Shown: in pieces, positions 40,501 through 54,176 of the stretch
How the letters are laid out: each line of letters starts with the position of its first letter
Position numbering within the stretch: position 1 is the stretch's first letter
Origin: Parapristionchus giblindavisi
Taxonomy: Eukaryota; Nematoda; Chromadorea; Rhabditida; Diplogasteridae
Reading direction: 5' to 3'
Assembly: GCA_943737045.1 (NCBI GenBank)
Contig: CALSFV010000262.1
Location: 102,001-166,000, forward strand
DNA length: 64,000 nt
The notes under the pieces: generated by a model
The model's input: only the letters and a program-made list of their open reading frames with translations
The model's database searches: none
Told to the model about the DNA's origin: nothing
Program-made: the position numbers and the translations under genes

Positions 40501-40822
40501 AAAGTCTCTTTAGTTAAGGTAGTCTTAGCGTTAGTTCCCGCGATACTATATTGATCTACTTAAAGATTTAAGGTAGTCTTAGCGTTAGTTCCCGTGATAC
40601 TATATTGATCTACTTAAAGATTTAAGGTAGTCTTAGCGTTAGTTCCCGTGATACTATATTGATCTACTCAAAGATTTAAGGCAGTCTTAGCGTTAGTTCC
40701 CGTGATACGATATTGATCTACTTAAAGATTTAAGGTAGTCTTAGCGTTAGTTCCCGTGATACTATATTGATCTACTTAAAGATATAAGGTAGTCTTAGAG
40801 TTAGTTCCCGTGATACTATATT

Positions 40823-41026
40823 GTAGTTTATAATAATAACAATATTAATAATAATATATTTATCGCATCTTGGAGAAGAGAGAAAAGAAGTGAGAAAATA
40901 GAACAATAAAAATGCATATTAAGACAAGAAGTTGCTACGATATAGTTGCAATTACTGAATTGCAACTTTTACATAATCACTAAATACATAAGGAGAGATC
41001 GATGATACAATAGCTCGATCTATATT
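40823..41026 (+). repeat. ~204-bp non-54-mer block, first of 15 copies in the satellite
   Basis: The block starts GTAGTTTATAATAATAAC and ends TCGATCTATATT. Starts were seen near 40823, 41395, 41967, 43713, 45459, 48772, 49873, 50812, 51330, 51848, 52519, 53459, 56312, 57781 and 58299; a truncated one at 58925 ends the array. It contains the hairpin AGTTGCAATT-ACTG-AATTGCAACT and a second inverted pair AGATCGA..TCGATCT. It sits between two copies of CTATATT in a normal unit, which suggests an ancient insertion later amplified. Confidence 0.8.
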
Positions 41027-42793
41027 GATCTACTTAAACATTCTATCTATTGAGTTACCATTCACTCTTAGCAAAGTTTCTTTAGTTAATGTTGTCTTAG
41101 CGTTAGTCCCGGTGATACTATATTGATCTACTTAAAGATTTAAGGTAGTCTTAGCGTTAGTTCCCGTGATACTATATTGATCTACTTAATGATTTAAGGT
41201 AGTCTTAGCGTTAGTTCCCGTGACAGTATATTGATCTACTTAAAGATTTAAAGTAGTCTTAGCGTTAGTTCCCGTGAAACTATATTGATCTACTTAAAGA
41301 TTTAAAGTAGTCTTAGCGTTAGTTCCCGTGAAACTATATTGATCTACTTAAAGATATAAGGTAGTCTTAGAGTTAGTTCCCGTGATACTATATTGTAGTT
41401 TATAATAATAACAATATTAATAATAATATATTTATCGCATCTTGGAGAAGAGAGAAAAGAAGTGAGAAAATAGAACAATAAAAATGCATATTAAGACAAG
41501 AAGTTGCGACGATATAGTTGCAATTACTGAATTGCAACTTTTACATAATCACTAAATACATAAGGAGAGATCGATGATACAATAGCTCGATCTATATTGA
41601 TCTACTTAAACATTCTATCTATTGAGTTACCATTCACTCTTAGCAAAGTTTCTTTAGTTAATGTTGTCTTAGCGTTAGTCCCGGTGATACTATATTGATC
41701 TACTTAAAGATTTAAGGTAGTCTTAACGTTAGTTCCCGTGATACTATATTGATCTACTTAATGATTTAAGGTAGTCTTAGCGTTAGTTCCCGTGACAGTA
41801 TATTGATCTACTTAATGATTTAAGGTAGTCTTAGCGTTAGTTCCCGTGACAGTATATTGATCTACTTAAAGATTTAAAGTAGTCTTAGCGTTAGTTCCCG
41901 TGAAACTATATTGATCTACTTAAAGATATAAGGTAGTCTTAGGGTTAGTTCCCGTGATACTATATTGTAGTTTATAATAATAACAATATTAATAATAATA
42001 TATTTATCGCATCTTGGAGAAGAGAGAAAAGAAGTGAGAAAATAGAACAATAAAAATGCATATTAAGACAAGAAGTTGCGACGATATAGTTGCAATTACT
42101 GAATTGCAACTTTTACATAATCACTAAATACATAAGGAGAGATCGATGATACAATAGCTCGATCTATATTGATCTACTTAAACATTCTATCTATTGAGTT
42201 ACCATTCACTCTTAGCAAAGTTTCTTTAGTTAATGTTGTCTTAGCGTTAGTCCCGGTGATACTATATTGATCTACTTAAAGATTTAAGGTAGTCTTAGCG
42301 TTAGTCCCCGTGATACTATATTGATCTGCTTAATGATTTAAGGTAGTCTTAGCGTTAGTTCCCGTGACAGTATATTGATCTACTTAAAGATTTAAAGTAG
42401 TCTTAGCGTTAGTTCCCGTGAAACTATATTTATCTACTTAAAGATATAAGGTAGTCTTAGCGTTAGTTCCCGAGACACTATATTGATCTAATAAAGATTT
42501 AAGGTAGTCTTAGCGTTAATTCCCGTGACACTATATTGATCTACTCAAAGATTTAAGGCAGTCTTAGCGTTAGTTCCCGTGATACTATATTGATCTACTT
42601 AAAAATTCTATCGATTGAGTTACCGTTCACACTTAGCAAAGTTTCTTTAGTTAATGTTGTCTTAGCGTTAGTCCCGGTGATACTATATTGATCTACTTAA
42701 AGATTTAAGGTAGTCTTAGCGTTAGTTCCCGTGATACTATATTGATCTACTTAATGATTTAAGGTAGTCTTAGCGTTAGTTCCCGTGACAGTA

Positions 42794-42984
42794 CACTGAG
42801 AGAAAAAACCCTAGTTCGTATGCTGCGCTGTAAGCAAACCCTTAAATACAAGGGTTTGAAATCCTTGCATCCAAGGGTTTGCACAACCCTAATGGTAAAA
42901 GCCTTACATCTGAGGGTTTCAAACCCTTGTATTTAAGGGTTTGCTTACAGCGCAGCATGCGAACTAGGGTTTTTTCTCTCAGTG
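42794..42984. mobile_element. 191-bp palindromic MITE in satellite, copy 1
   Basis: Termini are CACTGAGAGAAAAAACCCTA and its reverse complement, flanked by TA on both sides (CAGTA before, TATATTG after). A normal unit has a single TA at that point. The TA duplication and the near-palindromic body fit a Tc1/mariner-type MITE. Confidence 0.85.
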
Positions 42985-43407
42985 TATATTGATCTACTTA
43001 AAGATTTAAAGTAGTCTTAGCGTTAGTTCCCGTGAAACTATATTGATCTACTTAAAGATATAAGGTAGTCTTAGCGTTAGTTCCCGAGACACTATATTGA
43101 TCTAATAAAGATTTAAGGTAGTCTTAGCGTTAATTCCCGTGACACTATATTGATCTACTCAAAGATTTAAGGCAGTCTTAGCGTTAGTTCCCGTGATACT
43201 ATATTGATCTACTTAAAAATTCTATCGATTGAGTTACCGTTCACACTTAGCAAAGTTTCTTTAGTTAATGTTGTCTTAGCGTTAGTCCCGGTGATACTAT
43301 ATTGATCTACTTAAAGATTTAAGGTAGTCTTAGCGTTAGTTCCCGTGATACTATATTGATCTACTTAATGATTTAAGGTAGTCTTAGCGTTAGTTCCCGT
43401 GACAGTA

Positions 43408-43598
43408 CACTGAGAGAAAAAACCCTAGTTCGTATGCTGCGCTGTAAGCAAACCCTTAAATACAAGGGTTTGAAATCCTTGCATCCAAGGGTTTGCACAA
43501 CCCTAATGGTAAAAGCCTTACATCTGAGGGTTTCAAACCCTTGTATTTAAGGGTTTGCTTACAGCGCAGCATGCGAACTAGGGTTTTTTCTCTCAGTG
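43408..43598. mobile_element. 191-bp palindromic MITE in satellite, copy 2
   Basis: Same element and same insertion point in the satellite unit as copy 1, exactly 614 bp further on. It was therefore duplicated with the array rather than inserted separately. Confidence 0.85.
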
Positions 43599-44539
43599 TA
43601 TATTGATCTACTTAAAGATTTAAAGTAGTCTTAGCGTTAGTTCCCGTGAAACTATATTGATCTACTTAAAGATATAAGGTAGTCTTAGGGTTAGTTCCCG
43701 TGATACTATATTGTAGTTTATAATAATAACAATATTAATAATAATATATTTATCGCATCTTGGAGAAGAGAGAAAAGAAGTGAGAAAATAGAACAATAAA
43801 AATGCATATTAAGACAAGAAGTTGCGACGATATAGTTGCAATTACTGAATTGCAACTTTTACATAATCACTAAATACATAAGGAGAGATCGATGATACAA
43901 TAGCTCGATCTATATTGATCTACTTAAACATTCTATCTATTGAGTTACCATTCACTCTTAGCAAAGTTTCTTTAGTTAATGTTGTCTTAGCGTTAGTCCC
44001 GGTGATACTATATTGATCTACTTAAAGATTTAAGGTAGTTTTAGCGTTAGTCCCCGTGATACTATATTGATCTGCTTAATGATTTAAGGTAGTCTTAGCG
44101 TTAGTTCCCGTGACAGTATATTGATCTACTTAAAGATTTAAAGTAGTCTTAGCGTTAGTTCCCGTGAAACTATATTTATCTACTTAAAGATATAAGGTAG
44201 TCTTAGCGTTAGTTCCCGAGACACTATATTGATCTAATAAAGATTTAAGGTAGTCTTAGCGTTAATTCCCGTGACACTATATTGATCTACTCAAAGATTT
44301 AAGGCAGTCTTAGCGTTAGTTCCCGTGATACTATATTGATCTACTTAAAAATTCTATCGATTGAGTTACCGTTCACACTTAGCAAAGTTTCTTTAGTTAA
44401 TGTTGTCTTAGCGTTAGTCCCGGTGATACTATATTGATCTACTTAAAGATTTAAGGTAGTCTTAGCGTTAGTTCCCGTGATACTATATTGATCTACTTAA
44501 TGATTTAAGGTAGTCTTAGCGTTAGTTCCCGTGACAGTA

Positions 44540-44730
44540 CACTGAGAGAAAAAACCCTAGTTCGTATGCTGCGCTGTAAGCAAACCCTTAAATACAAGGG
44601 TTTGAAATCCTTGCATCCAAGGGTTTGCACAACCCTAATGGTAAAAGCCTTACATCTGAGGGTTTCAAACCCTTGTATTTAAGGGTTTGCTTACAGCGCA
44701 GCATGCGAACTAGGGTTTTTTCTCTCAGTG
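44540..44730. mobile_element. 191-bp palindromic MITE in satellite, copy 3
   Basis: Same element at the same unit position; the next copy is again 614 bp away. Confidence 0.85.
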
Positions 44731-45153
44731 TATATTGATCTACTTAAAGATTTAAAGTAGTCTTAGCGTTAGTTCCCGTGAAACTATATTGATCTACTTA
44801 AAGATATAAGGTAGTCTTAGCGTTAGTTCCCGAGACACTATATTGATCTAATAAAGATTTAAGGTAGTCTTAGCGTTAATTCCCGTGACACTATATTGAT
44901 CTACTCAAAGATTTAAGGCAGTCTTAGCGTTAGTTCCCGTGATACTATATTGATCTACTTAAAAATTCTATCGATTGAGTTACCGTTCACACTTAGCAAA
45001 GTTTCTTTAGTTAATGTTGTCTTAGCGTTAGTCCCGGTGATACTATATTGATCTACTTAAAGATTTAAGGTAGTCTTAGCGTTAGTTCCCGTGATACTAT
45101 ATTGATCTACTTAATGATTTAAGGTAGTCTTAGCGTTAGTTCCCGTGACAGTA

Positions 45154-45344
45154 CACTGAGAGAAAAAACCCTAGTTCGTATGCTGCGCTGTAAGCAAACC
45201 CTTAAATACAAGGGTTTGAAATCCTTGCATCCAAGGGTTTGCACAACCCTAATGGTAAAAGCCTTACATCTGAGGGTTTCAAACCCTTGTATTTAAGGGT
45301 TTGCTTACAGCGCAGCATGCGAACTAGGGTTTTTTCTCTCAGTG
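45154..45344. mobile_element. 191-bp palindromic MITE in satellite, copy 4
   Basis: Same element, 614 bp after copy 3. It is followed by a ~204-bp block, as copy 2 is. Confidence 0.85.
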
Positions 45345-46761
45345 TATATTGATCTACTTAAAGATTTAAAGTAGTCTTAGCGTTAGTTCCCGTGAAACTA
45401 TATTGATCTACTTAAAGATATAAGGTAGTCTTAGGGTTAGTTCCCGTGATACTATATTGTAGTTTATAATAATAACAATATTAATAATAATATATTTATC
45501 GCATCTTGGAGAAGAGAGAAAAGAAGTGAGAAAATAGAACAATAAAAATGCATATTAAGACAAGAAGTTGCGACGATATAGTTGCAATTACTGAATTGCA
45601 ACTTTTACATAATCACTAAATACATAAGGAGAGATCGATGATACAATAGCTCGATCTATATTGATCTACTTAAACATTCTATCTATTGAGTTACCATTCA
45701 CTCTTAGCAAAGTTTCTTTAGTTAATGTTGTCTTAGCGTTAGTCCCGGTGATACTATATTGATCTACTTAAAGATTTAAGGTAGTTTTAGCGTTAGTCCC
45801 CGTGATACTATATTGATCTGCTTAATGATTTAAGGTAGTCTTAGCGTTAGTTCCCGTGACAGTATATTGATCTACTTAAAGATTTAAAGTAGTCTTAGCG
45901 TTAGTTCCCGTGAAACTATATTTATCTACTTAAAGATATAAGGTAGTCTTAGCGTTAGTTCCCGAGACACTATATTTTTCTAATAAAGATTTAAGGTAGT
46001 CTTAGCGTTAATTCCCGTGACACTATATTGATCTACTCAAAGATTTAAGGCAGTCTTAGCGTTAGTTCCCGTGATACTATATTGATCTACTTAAAAATTC
46101 TATCGATTGAGTTACCGTTCACACTTAGCAAAGTTTCTTTAGTTAATGTTGTCTTAGCGTTAGTCCCGGTGATACTATATTGATCTACTTAAAGATTTAA
46201 GGTAGTCTTAGCGTTAGTTCCCGTGATACTATATTGATCTACTTAATGATTTAAGGTAGTCTTAGCGTTAGTTCCCGTGACAGTATATTGATCTACTTAA
46301 AGATTTAAAGTAGTCTTAGCGTTAGTTCCCGTGAAACTATATTGATCTACTTAAAGATTTAAGGTAGTCTTAGCGTTAGTTCCCGTGATACTATATTGAT
46401 CTACTTAATGATTTAAGGTAGTCTTAGCGTTAGTTCCCGTGACAGTATATTGATCTACTTAAAGATTTAAGGTAGTCTTAGCGTTAGTTCCCGTGATACT
46501 ATATTGATCTACTTAAAAATTCTATCTATTGAGTTACCATTCACTCTTAGCAAAGTTTCTTTAGTTAATGTTGTCTTAGTGTTAGTCCCGGTGATACTAT
46601 ATTGATCTACTTAAAGATTTAAGGTAGTCTTAGCGTTAGTTCCCGTGATACTATATTGATCTACTTAATGATTTAAGGTAGTCTTAGCGTTAGTTCCCGT
46701 GACAGTATATTGATCTACTTAATGATTTAAGGTAGTCTTAGCGTTAGTTCCCGTGACAGTA

Positions 46762-46953
46762 CACTGAGAGAAAAAAACCCTAGTTCGTATGCTGCGCTGT
46801 AAGCAAACCCTTAAATACAAGGGTTTGAAATCCTTGCATCCAAGGGTTTGCACAACCCTAATGGTAAAAGCCTTACATCTGAGGGTTTCAAACCCTTGTA
46901 TTTAAGGGTTTGCTTACAGCGCAGCATGCGAACTAGGGTTTTTTCTCTCAGTG
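46762..46953. mobile_element. 192-bp palindromic MITE in satellite, copy 5
   Basis: Same element with one extra A in the left A-run (seven instead of six), a useful private marker. The local unit order differs from copies 1-4. Confidence 0.85.
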
Positions 46954-47852
46954 TATATTGATCTACTTAAAGATTTAAAGTAGTCTTAGCGTTAGTTCCC
47001 GTGAAACTATATTGATCTACTTAAAGATATAAGGTAGTCTTAGCGTTAGTTCCCGAGACACTATATTGATCTAATAAAGATTTAAGGTAGTCTTAGCGTT
47101 AATTCCCGTGACACTATATTGATCTACTCAAAGATTTAAGGCAGTCTTAGCGTTGGTTCCCGTGATACTATATTGATCTACTTAAAAATTCTATCGATTG
47201 AGTTACCGTTCACACTTAGCAAAGTTTCTTTAGTTAATGTTGTCTTAGCGTTAGTCCCGGTGATACTATATTGATCTACTTAAAGATTTAAGGTAGTCTT
47301 AGCGTTAGTTCCCGTGATACTATATTGATCTACTTAATGATTTAAGGTAGTCTTAGCGTTAGTTCCCGTGACAGTATATTGATCTACTTAAAGATTTAAA
47401 GTAGTCTTAGCGTTAGTTCCCGTGAAACTATATTGATCTACTTAAAGATTTAAGGTAGTCTTAGCGTTAGTTCCCGTGATACTATATTGATCTACTTAAT
47501 GATTTAAGGTAGTCTTAGCGTTAGTTCCCGTGACAGTATATTGATCTACTTAAAGATTTAAGGTAGTCTTAGCGTTAGTTCCCGTGATACTATATTGATC
47601 TACTTAAAAATTCTATCTATTGAGTTACCATTCACTCTTAGCAAAGTTTCTTTAGTTAATGTTGTCTTAGTGTTAGTCCCGGTGATACTATATTGATCTA
47701 CTTAAAGATTTAAGGTAGTCTTAGCGTTAGTTCCCGTGATACTATATTGATCTACTTAATGATTTAAGGTAGTCTTAGCGTTAGTTCCCGTGACAGTATA
47801 TTGATCTACTTAATGATTTAAGGTAGTCTTAGCGTTAGTTCCCGTGACAGTA

Positions 47853-48043
47853 CACTGAGAGAAAAAACCCTAGTTCGTATGCTGCGCTGTAAGCAAACCC
47901 TTAAATACAAGGGTTTGAAATCCTTGCATCCAAGGGTTTGCACAACCCTAATGGTAAAAGCCTTACATCTGAGGGTTTCAAACCCTTGTATTTAAGGGTT
48001 TGCTTACAGCGCAGCATGCGAACTAGGGTTTTTTCTCTCAGTG
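47853..48043. mobile_element. 191-bp palindromic MITE in satellite, copy 6
   Basis: Same element in the same unit class, 1,091 bp after copy 5 and 614 bp before copy 7. Confidence 0.85.
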
Positions 48044-48466
48044 TATATTGATCTACTTAAAGATTTAAAGTAGTCTTAGCGTTAGTTCCCGTGAAACTAT
48101 ATTGATCTACTTAAAGATATAAGGTAGTCTTAGCGTTAGTTCCCGAGACACTATATTGATCTAATAAAGATTTAAGGTAGTCTTAGCGTTAATTCCCGTG
48201 ACACTATATTGATCTACTCAAAGATTTAAGGCAGTCTTAGCGTTAGTTCCCGTGATACTATATTGATCTACTTAAAAATTCTATCGATTGAGTTACCGTT
48301 CACACTTAGCAAAGTTTCTTTAGTTAATGTTGTCTTAGCGTTAGTCCCGGTGATACTATATTGATCTACTTAAAGATTTAAGGTAGTCTTAGCGTTAGTT
48401 CCCGTGATACTATATTGATCTACTTAATGATTTAAGGTAGTCTTAGCGTTAGTTCCCGTGACAGTA

Positions 48467-48657
48467 CACTGAGAGAAAAAACCCTAGTTCGTATGCTGCG
48501 CTGTAAGCAAACCCTTAAATACAAGGGTTTGAAATCCTTGCATCCAAGGGTTTGCACAACCCTAATGGTAAAAGCCTTACATCTGAGGGTTTCAAACCCT
48601 TGTATTTAAGGGTTTGCTTACAGCGCAGCATGCGAACTAGGGTTTTTTCTCTCAGTG
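48467..48657. mobile_element. 191-bp palindromic MITE in satellite, copy 7
   Basis: Last copy, again 614 bp from its neighbour. The array to the right of it has none. Confidence 0.85.
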
Positions 48658-51600
48658 TATATTGATCTACTTAAAGATTTAAAGTAGTCTTAGCGTTAGT
48701 TCCCGTGAAACTATATTGATCTACTTAAAGATATAAGGTAGTCTTAGGGTTAGTTCCCGTGATACTATATTGTAGTTTATAATAATAACAATATTAATAA
48801 TAATATATTTATCGCATCTTGGAGAAGAGAGAAAAGAAGTGAGAAAATAGAACAATAAAAATGCATATTAAGACAAGAAGTTGCGACGATATAGTTGCAA
48901 TTACTGAATTGCAACTTTTACATAATCACTAAATACATAAGGAGAGATCGATGATACAATAGCTCGATCTATATTGATCTACTTAAACATTCTATCTATT
49001 GAGTTACCATTCACTCTTAGCAAAGTTTCTTTAGTTAATGTTGTCTTAGCGTTAGTCCCGGTGATACTATATTGATCTACTTAAAGATTTAAGGTAGTCT
49101 TAGCGTTAGTTCCCGTGATACTATATTGATCTACTTAATGATTTAAGGTAGTCTTAGCGTTAGTTCCCGTGACAGTATATTGATCTACTTAAAGATTTAA
49201 AGTAGTCTTAGCGTTAGTTCCCGTGACAGTATATTGATCTACTTAAAGATTTAAAGTAGTCTTAGCGTTAGTTCCCGTGAAACTATATTGATCTGCTTAA
49301 TGATTTAAGGTAGTCTTAGCGTTAGTTCCCGTGACAGTATATTGATCTACTTAAAGATTTAAAGTAGTCTTAGCGTTAGTTCCCGTGAAACTATATTTAT
49401 CTACTTAAAGATATAAGGTAGTCTTAGCGTTAGTTCCCGAGACACTATATTGATCTAATAAAGATTTAAGGTAGTCTTAGCGTTAATTCCCGTGACACTA
49501 TATTGATCTACTCAAAGATTTAAGGCAGTCTTAGCGTTAGTTCCCGTGATACTATATTGATCTACTTAAAAATTCTATCGATTGAGTTACCGTTCACACT
49601 TAGCAAAGTTTCTTTAGTTAATGTTGTCTTAGCGTTAGTCCCGGTGATACTATATTGATCTACTTAAAGATTTAAGGTAGTCTTAGCGTTAGTTCCCGTG
49701 ATACTATATTGATCTACTTAATGATTTAAGGTAGTCTTAGCGTTAGTTCCCGTGACAGTATATTGATCTACTTAAAGATTTAAAGTAGTCTTAGCGTTAG
49801 TTCCCGTGAAACTATATTGATCTACTTAAAGATATAAGGTAGTCTTAGGGTTAGTTCCCGTGATACTATATTGTAGTTTATAATAATAACAATATTAATA
49901 ATAATATATTTATCGCATCTTGGAGAAGAGAGAAAAGAAGTGAGAAAATAGAACAATAAAAATGCATATTAAGACAAGAAGTTGCGACGATATAGTTGCA
50001 ATTACTGAATTGCAACTTTTACATAATCACTAAATACATAAGGAGAGATCGATGATACAATAGCTCGATCTATATTGATCTACTTAAACATTCTATCTAT
50101 TGAGTTACCATTCACTCTTAGCAAAGTTTCTTTAGTTAATGTTGTCTTAGCGTTAGTCCCGGTGATACTATATTGATCTACTTAAAGATTTAAGGTAGTC
50201 TTAGCGTTAGTCCCCGTGATACTATATTGATCTGCTTAATGATTTAAGGTAGTCTTAGCGTTAGTTCCCGTGACAGTATATTGATCTACTTAAAGATTTA
50301 AAGTAGTCTTAGCGTTAGTTCCCGTGAAACTATATTTATCTACTTAAAGATATAAGGTAGTCTTAGCGTTAGTTCCCGAGACACTATATTGATCTAATAA
50401 AGATTTAAGGTAGTCTTAGCGTTAATTCCCGTGACACTATATTGATCTACTCAAAGATTTAAGGCAGTCTTAGCGTTAGTTCCCGTGATACTATATTGAT
50501 CTACTTAAAAATTCTATCGATTGAGTTACCGTTCACACTTAGCAAAGTTTCTTTAGTTAATGTTGTCTTAGCGTTAGTCCCGGTGATACTATATTGATCT
50601 ACTTAAAGATTTAAGGTAGTCTTAGCGTTAGTTCCCGTGATACTATATTGATCTACTTAATGATTTAAGGTAGTCTTAGCGTTAGTTCCCGTGACAGTAT
50701 ATTGATCTACTTAAAGATTTAAAGTAGTCTTAGCGTTAGTTCCCGTGAAACTATATTGATCTACTTAAAGATATAAGGTAGTCTTAGGGTTAGTTCCCGT
50801 GATACTATATTGTAGTTTATAATAATAACAATATTAATAATAATATATTTATCGCATCTTGGAGAAGAGAGAAAAGAAGTGAGAAAATAGAACAATAAAA
50901 ATGCATATTAAGACAAGAAGTTGCGACGATATAGTTGCAATTACTGAATTGCAACTTTTACATAATCACTAAATACATAAGGAGAGATCGATGATACAAT
51001 AGCTCGATCTATATTGATCTACTTAAACATTCTTTCTATTGAGTTACCATTCACTCTTAGCAAAGTTTCTTTAGTTAATGTTGTCTTAGCGTTAGTCCCG
51101 GTGATACTATATTGATCTACTTAAAGATTTAAGGTAGTCTTAGCGTTAGTCCCCGTGATACTATATTGATCTACTTAATGATTTAAGGTAGTCTTAGCGT
51201 TAGTTCCCGTGACAGTATATTGATCTACTTAAAGATTTAAAGTAGTCTTAGCGTTAGTTCCCGTGAAACTATATTGATCTACTTAAAGATATACGGTAGT
51301 CTTAGGGTTAGTTCCCGTGATACTATATTGTAGTTTATAATAATAACAATATTAATAATAATATATTTATCGCATCTTGGAGAAGTGAGAAAAGAAGTGA
51401 GAAAATAGAACAATAAAAATGCATAGTAAGACAAGAAGTTGCGACGATATATTTGCAATTACTGAATTGCAACTTTTACATAATCACTAAATACATAAGG
51501 AGAGATCGATGATACAATAGCTCGATCTATATTGATCTACTTAAACATTCTATCTATTGAGTTACCATTCAATCTTAGCAAAGTTTCTTTAGTTAATGTT

Positions 51601-54176
51601 GTCTTAGCGTTAGTCCCGGTGATACTATATTGATCTACTTAAAGATTTAAGGTAGTCTTAGCGTTAGTCCCCGTGATACTATATTGATCTACTTAATGAT
51701 TTAAGGTAGTCTTAGCGTTAGTTCCCGTGACAGTATATTGATCTACTTAAAGATTTAAAGTAGTCTTAGCGTTAGTTCCCGTGAAACTATATTTATCTAC
51801 TTAAAGATATAAGGTAGTCTTAGGGTTAGTTCCCGTGATACTATATTGTAGTTTATAATAATAACAATATTAATAATAATATATTTATCGCATCTTGGAG
51901 AAGAGAGAAAAGAAATGAGAAAATAGAACAATAAAAATGCATATTAAGACAAGAAGTTGCGACGATATAGTTGCAATTACTGAATTGCAACTTTTACATA
52001 ATCACTAAATACATAAGGAGAGATCGATGATACAATAGCATCGATCTATATTGATCTACTTAAACATTCTATCTATTGAGTTACCATTCACTCTTAGCAA
52101 AGTTTCTTTAGTTAATGTTGTCTTAGCGTTAGTCCCCGTGATACTATATTGATCTACTTAATGATTTAAGGTAGTCTTAGCGTTAGTTCCCGTGACAGTA
52201 TATTGATCTACTTAAAGATTTAAAGTAGTCTTAGCGTTAGTTCCCGTGATACTATATTGATCTACTTAAAAATTCTATCGATTGAGTTACCGTTCACACT
52301 TAGCAAAGTTTCTTTAGTTAATGTTGTCTTAGCGTTAGTCCCGGTGATACTATATTGATCTACTAAAAGATTTAAGGTAGTCTTAGCGTTAGTCCCCGTG
52401 ATACTATATTGATCTACTTAATGATTTAAGGTAGTCTTAGCGTTAGTTCCCGTGAAAGTATATTGATCTACTTAAAGATTTAAAGTAGTCTTAGGGTTAG
52501 TTCCCGTGATACTATATTGTAGTTTATAATAATAACAATATTAATAATAATATATTTATCGCATCTTGGAGAAGAGAGAAAAGAAGTGAGAAAATAGAAC
52601 AATAAAAATGCATATTAAGACAAGAAGTTGCGACGATATAGTTGCAATTACTGAATTGCAACTTTTACATAATCACTAAATACATAAGGAGAGATCGATG
52701 ATACAATAGCTCGATCTATATTGATCTACTTAAACATTCTATCTATTGAGTTACCATTCACTCTTAGCAAAGTTTCTTTAGTTAATGTTGTCTTAGCGTT
52801 AGTCCCGGTGATACTATATTGATCTACTTAAAGATTTAAGGTAGTCTTAGCGTTAGTTCCCGTGATACTATATTGATCTACTTAATGATTTAAGGTAGTC
52901 TTAGCGTTAGTTCCCGTGATACTATATTGATCTACTTAAAAATTCTATCGATTGAGTTACCGTTCACACTTAGCAAAGTTTCTTTAGTTAATGTTGTCTT
53001 AGCGTTAGTCCCGGTGATACTATATTGATCTACTTAAAGATTTAAGGTAGTCTTAGCGTTAGTTCCCGTGATACTATATTGATCTACTTAATGATTTAAG
53101 GTAGTCTTAGCCTTAGTTCCCGTGACAGTATATTGATCTACTTAAAGATTTAAAGTAGTCTTAGCGTTAGTTCCCGTGAAACTATATTGATCTACTTAAA
53201 GATTTAAGGTAGTCTTAGCGTTAGTTCCCGTGATACTATATTGATCTACTTAAAGATTTAAGGTAGTCTTAGCGTTAATTCCCGTGACACTATATTGATC
53301 TACTCAAAGATTTAAGGTAGCTTTAGCGTTAGTTCCCGTGACACTATATTGATCTACTTAAAGATTTAAGGTAGTTTTAGCGTTAGTTCCCATGACATTA
53401 TATTGATCTACTTAAAGATTTAAGGTAGTCTTAGGGTTAGTTCCCGTGATACTATATTGTAGTTTATAATAATAACAATATTAATAATAATATATTTATC
53501 GCATCTTGGAGAAGAGAGAAAAGAAGTGAGAAAATAGAACAATAAAAATGCATATTAAGACAAGAAGTTGCGACGATATAGTTGCAATTACTGAATTGCA
53601 ACTTTTACATAATCACTAAATACATAAGGAGAGATCGATGATACAATAGCTCGATCTATATTGATCTACTTAAACGTTCTATCTATTGAGTTACCATTCA
53701 CTCTTAGCAAAGTTTCTTTAGTTAATGTTGTCTTAGCGTTAGTCCCGGTGATACTATATTGATCTACTTAAAGATTTAAGGTAGTCTTAGCGTTAGTCCC
53801 CGTGATACTATATTGATCTACTTAATGATTTAAGGTAGTCTTAGCGTTAGTTCCCGTGACAGTATATTGATCTACTTAAAGATTTAAAGTAGTCTTAGCG
53901 TTAGTTCCCGTGAAACTATATTTATCTACTTAAAGATATAAGGTAGTCTTAGCGTTAGTTCCCGTGACACTATATTGATCTAATAAAGATTTAAGGTAGT
54001 CTTAGCGTTAATTCCCGTGACACTATATTGATCTACTCAAAGATTTAAGGCAGTCTTAGCGTTAGTTCCCGTGATACGATATTGATCTACTTAAAGATTT
54101 AAGGTAGTCTTAGCGTTAGTTCCCGTGATACTATATTGATCTACTTAAAAATTCTATCGATTGAGTTACCGTTCAC

